From the NCBI GenBank assembly GCA_025459175.1, contig JALORC010000055.1, positions 1-43,060 of the forward strand: a stretch of DNA of 43,060 bases, given 5' to 3'. Source of the DNA: Planctomycetota bacterium (GTDB lineage Bacteria > Planctomycetota > UBA1135 > UBA2386). A program made the position numbers and the translations under genes. The notes beneath the pieces were generated by a model. It was not told the origin of the DNA and searched no databases. It worked only from the letters and a program-made list of their open reading frames with translations. This document shows positions 1 through 10,983 of this stretch, in pieces. Within the stretch, counting starts at the first letter, position 1. Every line of letters starts with the position of its first letter.

Positions 1-1160
1 CGCCGCCGGCTCCCCTGCAGCTCGGTGACCCACTGCCCGGCCTGACCAGCGACGAGCTGGCCGCATTCGAACGCGGCAAGCTCCTGTTCAAGAAGCGGTT
101 CGGCCCGAGCGAGGGCCTGGGCCCGCTCTACAACGCGACCTCCTGCGAGTCGTGCCACAGCAAGCCGGTGATGGGCGGCACCGCCGACCTCTACCGCAAC
201 TTCTACGTCGCCGCGATCGGCGAGCCGACCTTCCAGGCCAACCTGCCCGGCTTGCCGAGCCAGGTGATCCCGGCCTTCGGCAGCCCGGACTCGCTGCGCT
301 TCACGTTCGAGGGCCGCCGCAAGGAACTGCCGACCGAGTTCTCCGGCACCGAGGTCGTCTCGGCGCAACGCAACTCGGTGCCGCTGTTCGGCGTCGGCCT
401 GTTCGAGTTCATCAGCAACGCGACGATCCTCGCCAACGCCGACCCGGAGGACGCCGATGGCGACGGCATCAGCGGTCGCCACGGCGGCGACGCCGCGGGC
501 ATCGGGCGCTTCGGGCAGAAGTCCCAGTCGAACAACATCGAGTTCTTCACCCGCGCGCCGCTGATGAACCAGATGGGCATCACCAGCGATCCGTTCCGCG
601 GCGTCGCCGGCACGATCTCGCTCGCGCACGGCATGGCGCCGCAGGGCTCGGGCACTCCGAACGCGTCGACCCAGGACGCCGACGGCATCCCGGACCCGGA
701 GATCTCGCCGCAGGACCTCGGCGACCTGATCGCGTTCTCGCGCTTCCTGGCGCCGCCGCAGCCGCAGCCGTTCGACGACGAGGCGCGCGCCGGCGAGGCG
801 ACCTTCGCCGCGATCGGCTGTGCCAAGTGCCACATCCCGGAGCTGCCGTCGTCGCGCGGCCCGGTGCGCGCCTACACCGATCTGCTGATCCACGACATGG
901 GGCCCGAGCTCGCCGACCGGATGAACTTCGGACGCCCGCAGCTGAGCGCCTCCAGCCCGACCCACACCGGTTTCGAGTTCCGCACCATGCCCCTGTGGGG
1001 CGTGTCGAAGTTCGGCCCGCACCTGCACGACGGCCGCGCCGCGACGCTCGACGAAGCGATCCGCGCGCACGGCGGCGAAGGGCAGTCGAGCCGCGATGCG
1101 TATGCCGCCCTGACCACCGCCGAGCGCGCCGCCGTGCTCGCCTTCCTGGAGAAGCTGTGA
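1..1160 (+). CDS. Di-haem oxidoreductase (DUF1111/DHOR family), 5' truncated by window edge
   Basis: The reading frame is open from position 3, so the gene starts before the window; at least 385 residues are visible. Two c-type haem sites are seen: CESCH at 144-158 and CAKCH at 819-833. The order (haem 1, GLFEFI-type segment, DADGD loop, haem 2, then HDGRAATLDEAI near the end) is that of the DHOR/DUF1111 'di-haem oxidoreductase' family, relatives of cytochrome c peroxidase that act outside the cytoplasm. The true substrate of the family is poorly defined. The next gene starts inside this gene's stop codon (TGATG at 1158-1162), so the two are translationally coupled, and the neighbour is a paralogue. 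The signal peptide lies off the window. Confidence 0.88.
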   Translation, partial: PPAPLQLGDPLPGLTSDELAAFERGKLLFKKRFGPSEGLGPLYNATSCESCHSKPVMGGTADLYRNFYVAAIGEPTFQANLPGLPSQVIPAFGSPDSLRFTFEGRRKELPTEFSGTEVVSAQRNSVPLFGVGLFEFISNATILANADPEDADGDGISGRHGGDAAGIGRFGQKSQSNNIEFFTRAPLMNQMGITSDPFRGVAGTISLAHGMAPQGSGTPNASTQDADGIPDPEISPQDLGDLIAFSRFLAPPQPQPFDDEARAGEATFAAIGCAKCHIPELPSSRGPVRAYTDLLIHDMGPELADRMNFGRPQLSASSPTHTGFEFRTMPLWGVSKFGPHLHDGRAATLDEAIRAHGGEGQSSRDAYAALTTAERAAVLAFLEKL

Positions 1161-2257
1161 TGGCAAGCCTCGCTCTCGGATCCCTGCCGTTGCTGTCGCT
1201 CGGCCTCGCCGGTGCCGCCGTCGTGTTGCTGCTGCAGGCAGCGGAGGACCCGGCGGTGACCCGCGGCCGCGAACTGTTCGATCGTTCGTTCCATCGCGCC
1301 GACGGACTCGGCACGCCGGAGATGAACGGCGACAGCTGCCGCGCCTGCCACAGCGACCCGGTGCTCGGTGGTGCCGGCGCCCTCGAACTCAACGTCACGC
1401 GCTTCGGCCGCGACAACAACGGCCTCGGCCCGTTCGTCGAGCTGCCGGGCGGCCAGGGCCTGTCGAAGCTGCGACCGCCGCACGTCACCTACCGCGAGGA
1501 GGCGCCGATGCAGGCCGACTGCTTCGAACAGCGCCAGCCGCCGTCGCTGCTCGGCATCGGCCTGATCGACTCGATCCCGGCCGCGGCGATCGTCGCCAAC
1601 GAGGACCCGAACGACCTCGACGGCGACGGCATCCGCGGGGTTGCCCGCCGCCTCACCGTGCAAGGCGTGATCGAGATCGGGCGCTTCGGCTGGAAGGCCC
1701 AGATCCCGACGCTGCACGACTTCAGCCACGACGCCTTGGTGCAGGAACTCGGTCTGACCACGCCCGACGACGGCCGCGGCTTCGCGATCGCCAGCGACGG
1801 CGACGACATCGCCGACCCCGAACTGAACGCCGTGCAGGTCGGCAACCTGACCGCGTTCATGGCGTCGCTGCCGGCCCCGGCCCGGGCCGGCTCCACCGAC
1901 CCGATGGTCGCGCTGGGCCAACAGGTGTTCACCGAGATCGGCTGTGCGAAGTGCCACGTGCCGACACTGCAGGGACTCGGCGGCCCGGTGCCGCTGTTCT
2001 CGGACCTGCTGCTGCACAACGTGATGGCGCCCGGGTACCGCGGCATGGCCGAACCGGGCGCCGGCGCCGGCATGTTCCGCACGCCGCCGCTGTGGGGCAT
2101 CCGCGACACGGCGCCGTACATGCACGACGGTCGCGCCGAGACGCTGACCGCGGCGATCCTCGCCCACGACGGTGAGGCCGTGGCGGTGCGGACCAACTTC
2201 CAGCTGCGGCCGCAGGCCGACCGCGACGCGCTGCTGCGGTTCCTCGGCGATCTGTAG
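1160..2257 (+). CDS. Second di-haem oxidoreductase (DUF1111/DHOR family)
   Basis: 365 residues. I chose the ATG at 1160 because it overlaps the upstream stop and is followed by a hydrophobic export signal (residues 8-27) before the first haem motif. Haem sites are CRACH (residues 60-64) and CAKCH (262-266). An acidic DLDGDGI loop and a C-terminal HDGRAETLTAAI segment match the same family as the gene before it. The frame stays open far upstream of 1160, but that translation is Arg-rich shadow of the first gene. The tandem pair probably forms one periplasmic redox unit; that is inference. Substrate unknown. Confidence 0.88.
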   Translation: MASLALGSLPLLSLGLAGAAVVLLLQAAEDPAVTRGRELFDRSFHRADGLGTPEMNGDSCRACHSDPVLGGAGALELNVTRFGRDNNGLGPFVELPGGQGLSKLRPPHVTYREEAPMQADCFEQRQPPSLLGIGLIDSIPAAAIVANEDPNDLDGDGIRGVARRLTVQGVIEIGRFGWKAQIPTLHDFSHDALVQELGLTTPDDGRGFAIASDGDDIADPELNAVQVGNLTAFMASLPAPARAGSTDPMVALGQQVFTEIGCAKCHVPTLQGLGGPVPLFSDLLLHNVMAPGYRGMAEPGAGAGMFRTPPLWGIRDTAPYMHDGRAETLTAAILAHDGEAVAVRTNFQLRPQADRDALLRFLGDL

Positions 2258-2258
2258 C

Positions 2259-3308
2259 GTGCGCGCCCGCGGCCTCGTCGCCCTGCTGGCGCTCGCCGGT
2301 GCATGCCGGCCCGCCGGCGACGAGCCGCCGGCCGCGGCCGCGAACGACGGCACACCGGCCGTGTTCGCGGTGCGCGGCCGCTGGCCGGGCCCGCTGCGGT
2401 TGCGCTACCGGCTCGAAGCCAACACCGCTGCCGAGGCCGGCGTCGATGCGAGCGCGTTCGCCCGCGCCGTCGAACGCGCGGCCGGACTCTGGAACGCGAC
2501 CGGCATCGTGACCCTGCAGGCCACGACCGACGCCGATGCCGAGCTCGTGCTCGGCTTCCGCCGCGGTCACCATGGCGCCTGCGCGCCGTTCGGCGCCGAT
2601 GCCGACGTCGCCCACACCGGCCCGCTGCGGAGCCCGACCTTCGTGCACTTCGACGCCGGCCGCAGCTGGCACGAGCACGACGGCCCCGGCGTGTCGCTGT
2701 TCGCGACCGCGCTGCACGAACTGGGGCACGTGCTCGGCCTCGGCCATGCCGACGTCGAGCCGGCGGTCATGGGCACCGGGCTGCCGCGCCCGACCACACT
2801 GCAACGCCACGATCTCGCCGGGCTGCAGTCGCTGTACGGCGGCGGCAGCGACGGCCCCGGCGACCTCGGCATCGAGCGCGCGGACGGCACCATCGCCGCG
2901 GTGCTGCGCGGGGTGGCGCCGGCCGCGACCTGCGGGTTCACCGTGTTCGATGCCGACGGCGACGGCGGCGCGGACGTGCTGACCTGGCGCCACGACGCCC
3001 GCGGCCACGGCACGATGACGGTGCATTCGTTCACGGCCGGACCGCTGCTCGCGCGCACGATCGGGCCGTTCCCCGGCGCGGTCGCCGCCGGCTGCGACAT
3101 CGGCTGCGTGGTGACCACCGACGGGCGGCGATTGCTCGTCAGCACCCCACCCGGGAAAACCCCGATCGCGCGTCAGTTCGATCGCCACGGTGTACCCGAC
3201 CTGCCGAGCGCGGCGATCGACATCGACGAGCTCCGCCGCGCCACGCGCACCGACCGCGGCGATCTCGACGGCGACGGAACCGACGAGCGGGTCCGGCTGC
3301 GGCCGTGA
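2259..3308 (+). CDS. Matrixin-type zinc metalloprotease lipoprotein with acidic-repeat C-terminus
   Basis: 349 residues from a GTG at 2259, one base after the preceding stop. The N-terminus is a lipoprotein signal with lipobox LAGAC. The zinc-binding motif HELGHVLGLGH is at residues 153-163 and a Met-turn (AVMG, Met171) follows, which is the metzincin/matrixin (peptidase M10) signature. The last about 120 residues carry DADGDGGAD and DLDGDGTDE loops of the FG-GAP/calcium-binding type. The protein is probably a surface-tethered protease. Tight spacing suggests one transcript with the two haem proteins. The GTG start fits the lipobox spacing, whereas a start further upstream would lie inside the previous gene. 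Confidence 0.85.
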   Translation: MRARGLVALLALAGACRPAGDEPPAAAANDGTPAVFAVRGRWPGPLRLRYRLEANTAAEAGVDASAFARAVERAAGLWNATGIVTLQATTDADAELVLGFRRGHHGACAPFGADADVAHTGPLRSPTFVHFDAGRSWHEHDGPGVSLFATALHELGHVLGLGHADVEPAVMGTGLPRPTTLQRHDLAGLQSLYGGGSDGPGDLGIERADGTIAAVLRGVAPAATCGFTVFDADGDGGADVLTWRHDARGHGTMTVHSFTAGPLLARTIGPFPGAVAAGCDIGCVVTTDGRRLLVSTPPGKTPIARQFDRHGVPDLPSAAIDIDELRRATRTDRGDLDGDGTDERVRLRP

Positions 3309-3363
3309 CGACCGCGGTGGCGGCCGCTACCGTGTTCCGCCCACCAGCTCCGCGATCCGCCCC

Positions 3364-4008
3364 ATGAAGAAGCTCTGCGCCCTCGTCCTGTTCTCCGGTC
3401 TCGCTGCCTGCAGCTCGATGTACTACGCCACGATGGAGAAGTTCGGCTACCAGAAGCGCGACCTGCTGGTCGAGCGGGTGCAGGAGGCGCGCGAGGCGCA
3501 GGGCGAGGCGAAGCAGCAGATCCAGACCACGTTCGAGGCGTTCCAGGGCCTGACCGGCTTCCAGGGCGGTGAGCTCGAGGGCCAGTACAAGAAGTTCAAG
3601 AGCCTGCACGAGTCGTGCAGTTCGCGCGCGACCGCGGTCAAGGATCGCATCGCCGGCGTCGAGAAGGTCAGCAACGACATGTTCCGCGAGTGGGGCCAGG
3701 AGATCGAGCAGATCCAGAACCCCAACCTGCGCGCGCAGAGCGAGAAGATGAAGGGCGACACCGAGCGCCGTTATCAGGGCCTGATCACGACCATGAAGGG
3801 CGCCGAGCAGCGCATGGCGCCGGTGCTGAGCGCGTTCAACGACCAGGTGCTGTTCCTCAAGCACAACCTGAACGCGGCCGCGATCAGCTCGCTGCAGAGC
3901 GAGGCGACCAAGATCCAGTCCGACGTCGCCGGGCTGATCGCCGACATGCAGAAGTCGATCGAGGAGGCCGACCAGTTCCTCGCCTCGCTGCCCAAGCAGA
4001 GCGAGTGA
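3364..4008 (+). CDS. DUF2959 family lipoprotein
   Basis: 214 residues, beginning with a clear lipoprotein signal ending in LAAC (Cys16). The remainder is charged and helical with long heptad-like stretches (for example residues 30-60 and 170-205), as in DUF2959, a family of periplasmic coiled-coil lipoproteins of unknown function. The ATG at 3364 is the only start that gives a proper signal sequence; the frame is open upstream only as a shadow of the previous gene. It lies 55 bp after the protease gene and converges on the gene at 4070. Confidence 0.85.
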   Translation: MKKLCALVLFSGLAACSSMYYATMEKFGYQKRDLLVERVQEAREAQGEAKQQIQTTFEAFQGLTGFQGGELEGQYKKFKSLHESCSSRATAVKDRIAGVEKVSNDMFREWGQEIEQIQNPNLRAQSEKMKGDTERRYQGLITTMKGAEQRMAPVLSAFNDQVLFLKHNLNAAAISSLQSEATKIQSDVAGLIADMQKSIEEADQFLASLPKQSE

Positions 4009-4024
4009 TTCGACGCGGTCGGCT

Positions 4025-4041
4025 CGCGATGGCAGATCGCG
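4025..4041. terminator. Weak hairpin between convergent genes
   Basis: CGCGAT, a GGCAG loop, then ATCGCG form a perfect 6-bp stem (extendable by one T-G pair). It lies in the 61-bp gap between the convergent genes ending at 4008 (+) and 4070 (-). There is no T-run, so intrinsic termination is only a possibility. Confidence 0.3.
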
Positions 4042-4069
4042 GCCGCCGCAACTCAGCGTCGAGTGGCCA

Positions 4070-5209
4070 TCATGGGAGGATGGTGAACGGCGACGGCAGG
4101 GTCAGCTTCACTTCCCCACTCGGGCCGAGCACGAGGGACTGCGCGACGTGTCGGCGACCCAGGTCGGACTGGGATGGAGCCGCAAAGGTAGTCTGCCCGC
4201 GCCCCATCGCATCGAGCGGGACGAGCCCCAGGATGAGCAGAGAGGCCTGGTCCAGCCACAAGTCGCCGAGCGGACCGAGGCTGATTGGCGCCGGGAGGAC
4301 ATCGGACAGCGCGACCAGCGCGACACCGGCGTCCGGGCCATTCACATCGACCGAGCTGGTTCGGCCGGCCCTGACGCGTTCGATGTTCGTCTCGTCGACG
4401 CGATACTGCGGCATCGGCGTGCGCCCCCCGCTGATGTAGGCCCTCGGATCGCCGGCGAGCGAGCCGCCATTCGTGACCAGCCCGGAGGCAGAGTAGGACC
4501 CACCGAAAGGGAGGACCGCATGGCCACCCTGCAACCGCGTGTTCGGGCCGCAGAACAGGGAGCTTCCGAATTCACGGACGCCAGGCGTCGGCACCCCGAA
4601 GCCCCCGTTCGCACCACGGGCGTAGAACCGCTGCATGCTCAGTATCGACTGGCTGACGTCCAATGCCGACGCGTACGACGGATAGTCCGATGTGAAGTTG
4701 CAGTCGATGGCGGCGACCTGGGAACGGAGCATCGAACAGGTCGAAGAATTGTAGCCAATCGCGAAACTGCACTGGCGCAACACCACGTTGCTGCAATCCA
4801 CGAACGACACATCGCAAAACCAGGAGCTGATTGCCTCCAGATGCACGAGCCCTGCGTTTGCAGTGACGGTCAATCCACTGCCAGCGGCGAAGCCCACGCT
4901 CAGCCCTGCGATCATGCACACGTCCCCGGCTTGGATGCCGGTGATCGACACGTTGCCGGCAACGTGTGTCTGGGCATTCACCGGCCCGAAGCCGCCGATC
5001 AGCGTCACGGGACGACTGACCGTGAAGCCGGCATAGGAGCCGAGAGCGGCAGCGACGTGGATGAAGTCGCCAGGCGCCGCGGCGAGGACGGCCGGCTGGA
5101 TCTCCGTGAAGTGCACACCCGGACCACCCGCCCGATCGACGATCCATATCGCCTGTCCGACCGCGGGTGCCAGCAACAGGAACAAGGAACCGAGCACCTG
5201 GAGTTTCAT
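4070..5209 (-). CDS. Secreted beta-helix-like protein with shared C-terminal domain
   Basis: 379 residues from the ATG at 5209, preceded about 7 bases upstream by AGGA. The signal peptide covers residues 1-19 (hydrophobic LGSLFLLLAPAVG). The body begins HFTEIQPAVLAAAPGDFIHV, the usual opening of right-handed parallel beta-helix proteins, followed by short hydrophobic repeats around VTLIGG, VSITGI and VHLEAI. The end (from about GPLGDLWLDQ) matches the C-terminal beta domain found in several other secreted proteins of this window. No catalytic residues could be assigned. The open frame extends much further upstream on this strand, but only as antisense shadow of the ATPase gene. Confidence 0.8.
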   Translation of the reverse strand: MKLQVLGSLFLLLAPAVGQAIWIVDRAGGPGVHFTEIQPAVLAAAPGDFIHVAAALGSYAGFTVSRPVTLIGGFGPVNAQTHVAGNVSITGIQAGDVCMIAGLSVGFAAGSGLTVTANAGLVHLEAISSWFCDVSFVDCSNVVLRQCSFAIGYNSSTCSMLRSQVAAIDCNFTSDYPSYASALDVSQSILSMQRFYARGANGGFGVPTPGVREFGSSLFCGPNTRLQGGHAVLPFGGSYSASGLVTNGGSLAGDPRAYISGGRTPMPQYRVDETNIERVRAGRTSSVDVNGPDAGVALVALSDVLPAPISLGPLGDLWLDQASLLILGLVPLDAMGRGQTTFAAPSQSDLGRRHVAQSLVLGPSGEVKLTLPSPFTILP

Positions 5210-5280
5210 GGTCAATCCTAGCTGCGACAGGATACCGGCCCCCCGCTCGGGCACCCCCTCCCACCGCCCACTTCCGAGCC

Positions 5281-5334
5281 GCAAGCCTCCGTCATTCACC
5301 AATGATGCCTGGCGGCCCGGCACCAGAGGCTTGC
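5281..5334. other. Predicted three-way-junction stem structure
   Basis: A perfect 9-bp outer stem (GCAAGCCTC at 5281-5289, GAGGCTTGC at 5326-5334) encloses two smaller hairpins: TCATT-CACC-AATGA (5292-5305) and TGCC...GGCA (5306-5322). It lies in the divergent gap, 64 bases before the ATPase start codon and 71 bases before the beta-helix gene start. It could be a 5'-leader structure or a DNA-level element; it is too short for a tRNA. Function unknown. Confidence 0.4.
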
Positions 5335-5398
5335 CCACGATGGCCCGATCCGCATCGCGCTGGGGCCGCAGCGCGCGATCAGCTACGTTGCCGCGCGC

Positions 5399-7831
<2,433 letters not shown>

Positions 7832-7931
7832 CCGCTGGCACCGGCGTTTCGGGTCCGGCCGACAAGGCCTCAAGACCGGTCCGACGGTTTCCGATTCGAA
7901 CCTGGGCGTGCATGGCACGCCGCTGGTCAGC

Positions 7932-8417
7932 ATGTCTCAGAGCATCGAACGTCCCGCCTCACCGCCGGCACCGTCCCACGGCGAACCAGCCGCATTGCTG
8001 CAGGTCGCCTACGTCAGCTCGGCGACCGCGCCGTGGAGCAAGGACGAGCTGCTGACCGCGCTGGCGCAGTTCCGGGCCCGCAACGAGGCGCGCGGCATCA
8101 CCGGCATGCTGCTGCACTTCGGCGGCAACTTCATGCAGGTGATCGAGGGACCGACCGCGGTGGTCGAGGCGCTGGTGGAGAAGATCGCGCGCGATCCGCG
8201 TCACCACGGCTACATGGAGCTGATGCGGCGACCGCTGCGCCAGCGCGAGTTCGACGGCTGGTCGATGGGCTTCCGCAACCTCGGCAACGAGGACCTGTCG
8301 GAGTTGCCGGGCTGGTCGGACTTCCTCGGCCCGCACCGCCAGGCCGAGGTCGACGAGGCGACGCCGACGCGGGCGCGGCGACTGCTGCAGAGCTTCCGCG
8401 GCAACGTGCTGCGCTGA
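7932..8417 (+). CDS. BLUF-domain blue-light sensor (FAD)
   Basis: 161 residues, a single-domain BLUF protein. All flavin-site residues are present at the same spacing as in AppA: Tyr27, Asn51 (RNEARGITG), Gln69 (FMQVIEG), Trp110 and Met112 (GWSMGF), matching AppA Tyr21, Asn45, Gln63, Trp104 and Met106. It should therefore bind FAD and photocycle. It has no output domain, so it must signal through a partner. A GAF-HD-GYP phosphodiesterase lies 0.8 kb away on the other strand. ATG 7932 is preferred; a GTG at 7908 adds eight residues in frame. No strong Shine-Dalgarno was seen. Confidence 0.9.
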   Translation: MSQSIERPASPPAPSHGEPAALLQVAYVSSATAPWSKDELLTALAQFRARNEARGITGMLLHFGGNFMQVIEGPTAVVEALVEKIARDPRHHGYMELMRRPLRQREFDGWSMGFRNLGNEDLSELPGWSDFLGPHRQAEVDEATPTRARRLLQSFRGNVLR

Positions 8418-8500
8418 GTGGTGCTTCAGCGCAGCCGAGCGTGGCGACCGAGCCATCGGCACTGCGGACTCCGGGCCGGGGGCTCGATACCCTGCGCGCC

Positions 8501-9193
8501 ATGACGACGCCCGGCCCGGCAGCCAGAACGACCGATGGCATGGGCCCGGATCGCTCGCGCGAGACCACCCCGGCCGGCATCCCGTGGAGCGAGTTCGGCC
8601 GCCTGCGCGGCAGGTTCACCGACCGCTGGCCGACGGTGTTCCACCTGCCACTGGTCCACGACCACTTCGCGCTCGCGCGGCAGCACGCCGGCCCGGTGCG
8701 CTCGCTGCTCGACGTCGGCGCGACCGAACGCGTGCACGAACCGAACGCCCGCGCGACGTGGCCCGACGTCGACTACCGCAGCCTCGACCTCGACCGCACC
8801 AACCGCCACGACTACCACGACTTCGCCGCGGTCGACCGCCAGTTCGACCTGCTGCTCCTGCTCGAGGTGCTCGAACACCTCGAACCGCGGCAGGCGATCG
8901 AAATGGTCGCGCAGTGCCGGCAGCGGGTCCGACCCGGCGGCCATCTGCTGGTCAGCGTGCCGAACGTGTTCCGCCCCGGGGTGCAGCAGGAATGGACCCA
9001 TGTCGCGGCGCTGCCCTACCAGGACCTCGGGGCGCTGCTGCACCACGGCGGCTTCGAGGTGCTGCACGGCGCCCGCGTCTACTACGGCAGCCGCCGCAGC
9101 CGGCTGCTGCACGCGCGGCTGTTCCACGCGCTGCACCGATTCCTCGGCGTCGACTACGCGCAGTCGATCGTGATGCTGGCCCGACGCCCGTGA
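8501..9193 (+). CDS. Class I SAM-dependent methyltransferase (Methyltransf_23-like)
   Basis: 230 residues. Motif I is degenerate but recognisable (SLLDVGATE, residues about 67-75). An acidic SLDLDR end of strand 2 follows, then FDLLLLLEVLEHLEP (motif post-I/II, typical of Methyltransf_11/23) and RPGGHLLVSVPN (motif III). A GxGxG loop is not fully kept (VGATE), so SAM binding is probable rather than certain. The N-terminal about 30 residues are polar and may be over-extended; ATG 8540 is an alternative start. The gene converges on the HD-GYP gene with an 10-bp gap. Substrate unknown. Confidence 0.78.
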   Translation: MTTPGPAARTTDGMGPDRSRETTPAGIPWSEFGRLRGRFTDRWPTVFHLPLVHDHFALARQHAGPVRSLLDVGATERVHEPNARATWPDVDYRSLDLDRTNRHDYHDFAAVDRQFDLLLLLEVLEHLEPRQAIEMVAQCRQRVRPGGHLLVSVPNVFRPGVQQEWTHVAALPYQDLGALLHHGGFEVLHGARVYYGSRRSRLLHARLFHALHRFLGVDYAQSIVMLARRP

Positions 9194-9203
9194 CGCCCCT
9201 GAT

Positions 9204-10817
9204 TCAGCAACAGCGCGGCACGCTGACGCCGGCCGCCGCCGGCACGCCGTCCCAGCAGTGGATGTCGAGCTGCTCGGGCTGCAGATGGCGTTCGGCATAG
9301 GTCCGCCACACGCCCTCGCGCACGAACACCTCGAACACATCGGGATCGATCGCACCCTCCGCGGCCATGCGGCCGAGGATCGCCAGCGACTCGGAGACCG
9401 TCTTGCCGGGCTTGTACGGACGATCCCTCGCGGTCAGCGCCTCGAACACGTCGGCGATCGCGAGGATGCGGGCCTGGATCGACAGCCGCTCGGCACCGAG
9501 CCCGCGCGGGTAACCCTTGCCGTCGAGCCGTTCGTGGTGGCTGGCGGCGATCTCCGGCACCGCCCGCAGCGCCTTCGGCCACGGCAATGCCGCCAGCATC
9601 CGGTGCGTCATCGCCGCGTGGTTCTCGATCACCTGCCGATCGGCGGCCGTCAGCGTGCCGCGCCGCACCGTCAGGTTGCGCACTTCGTCGTCGTCGAGCA
9701 GCGGGCGCTCGGTGCCGTCGCCGTCGATCCAGCTCTTCGCCGCCAGCGCCTGGATGCGCGCGACGTCGGCATCGCTCATCGCCTCGCTGCCGCGGTTGCA
9801 GCGCCGCACGAAGTCGCGGTCCTGCAGCAGCTGCTGGCGCTGACGCGCCGCGGTGGCCGTGTCGATCGTCCCGCGCAGCTGCGCGTGCTCGACGTCGCGG
9901 AGCAGCAGGTCGAAGCGCAGGTCGACGATCCGGATGCGGTCGCCGATGCCCTCGAGCTTGGTCGCCTTGTCGACGACGTGCACCGGCGTCGTCACCTTGC
10001 CGCAGTCGTGCAGCAGCCCGGCCAGCTTCAGCTCGCGCAGCCCCTGCGCGTCGAGCCGGAACCCGGCCAGCGCCCCTTGCTGCGTGCGCGACACCGCCTC
10101 GGCCAGCATCATCGTCAGCACCGGCACGCGCTGGCAGTGGCCACCGGTGTACGGCGACTTCTCGTCGATGGCGATGTTCAGCAACTGGATGAACGCCTCG
10201 AACAGGTCCTCGAGCTGACCGATCAGCTTGCGGTTGGTCAGTGCGATCGCCGCCTGCGACGCCAGCGACTCGGCGAGGCGCTGGTCGCGTGCCGAGAACG
10301 GCACCACCTCGCCGGAGGCGCGGTCGATGGCGTTGATCAGCTGCAGCACGCCGAGGATCTCGCCCTCGTGGTCCTTCATCGGCACGGTCAGGAACGACTT
10401 CGACCGATAGCCGGTGCCGGCGTCGAAGCGCCGTGTGCCGGCGAAGTCGAACGTCGTGGTGTCGTAGGCGTCGGCGATGTTGACGGTCCGGTCGTGCAGC
10501 ACCGCGTGCGCCACCACCAGGGTGTCGTTCGGGCGGCCGTCGGCGGTGACCAGCGGGATCGGCGGGAACGGCACCGGCTCGCGACCGGGCCCACCCAGTG
10601 CGATACCGAGCGAATCGGTGCGCATCATCTCGAAGTGCACGGTGCGGTCCTCGGCGACCCGATAGAGGGTGCCGGCGTCCGCCCCGCACAGCTGCTTGGC
10701 CGCGAGCAGGATCCGTTCGAGCAGGTGCCCCGTGTCCCGCTCCTTCGACAGCGCGATGCCGATCTCGTTCAGCTGCTCGAGGCGGGGCAACAGGTCGTCG
10801 GCATCGGTCGGCGGCAT
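9204..10817 (-). CDS. GAF-HD-GYP cyclic-di-GMP phosphodiesterase
   Basis: 537 residues. An N-terminal GAF domain (about 15-200, with the typical [16 protein letters not shown] and FLTVPMKD segments) is followed by an HD-GYP domain. The metal site HDCGK is at 270-274, and [11 protein letters not shown] (427-437) is the full HD-GYP signature, so hydrolysis of c-di-GMP is expected. A roughly 90-residue insert between the HD and GYP motifs is longer than usual. ATG 10817 is preferred; a TTG at 10835 would add six residues. The gene is divergent from xylose isomerase across a 166-bp gap. The BLUF protein nearby is a possible upstream signal; that is speculation. Confidence 0.88.
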   Translation of the reverse strand: MPPTDADDLLPRLEQLNEIGIALSKERDTGHLLERILLAAKQLCGADAGTLYRVAEDRTVHFEMMRTDSLGIALGGPGREPVPFPPIPLVTADGRPNDTLVVAHAVLHDRTVNIADAYDTTTFDFAGTRRFDAGTGYRSKSFLTVPMKDHEGEILGVLQLINAIDRASGEVVPFSARDQRLAESLASQAAIALTNRKLIGQLEDLFEAFIQLLNIAIDEKSPYTGGHCQRVPVLTMMLAEAVSRTQQGALAGFRLDAQGLRELKLAGLLHDCGKVTTPVHVVDKATKLEGIGDRIRIVDLRFDLLLRDVEHAQLRGTIDTATAARQRQQLLQDRDFVRRCNRGSEAMSDADVARIQALAAKSWIDGDGTERPLLDDDEVRNLTVRRGTLTAADRQVIENHAAMTHRMLAALPWPKALRAVPEIAASHHERLDGKGYPRGLGAERLSIQARILAIADVFEALTARDRPYKPGKTVSESLAILGRMAAEGAIDPDVFEVFVREGVWRTYAERHLQPEQLDIHCWDGVPAAAGVSVPRCC

Positions 10818-10983
10818 GCGGGCTGCTATCGGCAACCGCGGGCGATCGCCCGCATGCGGCGCTCCGACGCGGTCGCGACCGCTGTGTATTTTCTCGCCAC
10901 GGCGCGACGAATCCGTGCAAGCGCGCCACCGTCGCGGCGGCGATGGTTATCGTCCCGCCGCTCCAACTCCACGAGTTCCCCCC

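Noticed and set aside
7890..7905. GATTCGAACC on plus (GGTTCGAATC on minus), identical to a tRNA T-loop
   Set aside because: The bases on either side do not form a T-stem on either strand and no acceptor, D or anticodon arms could be folded nearby.
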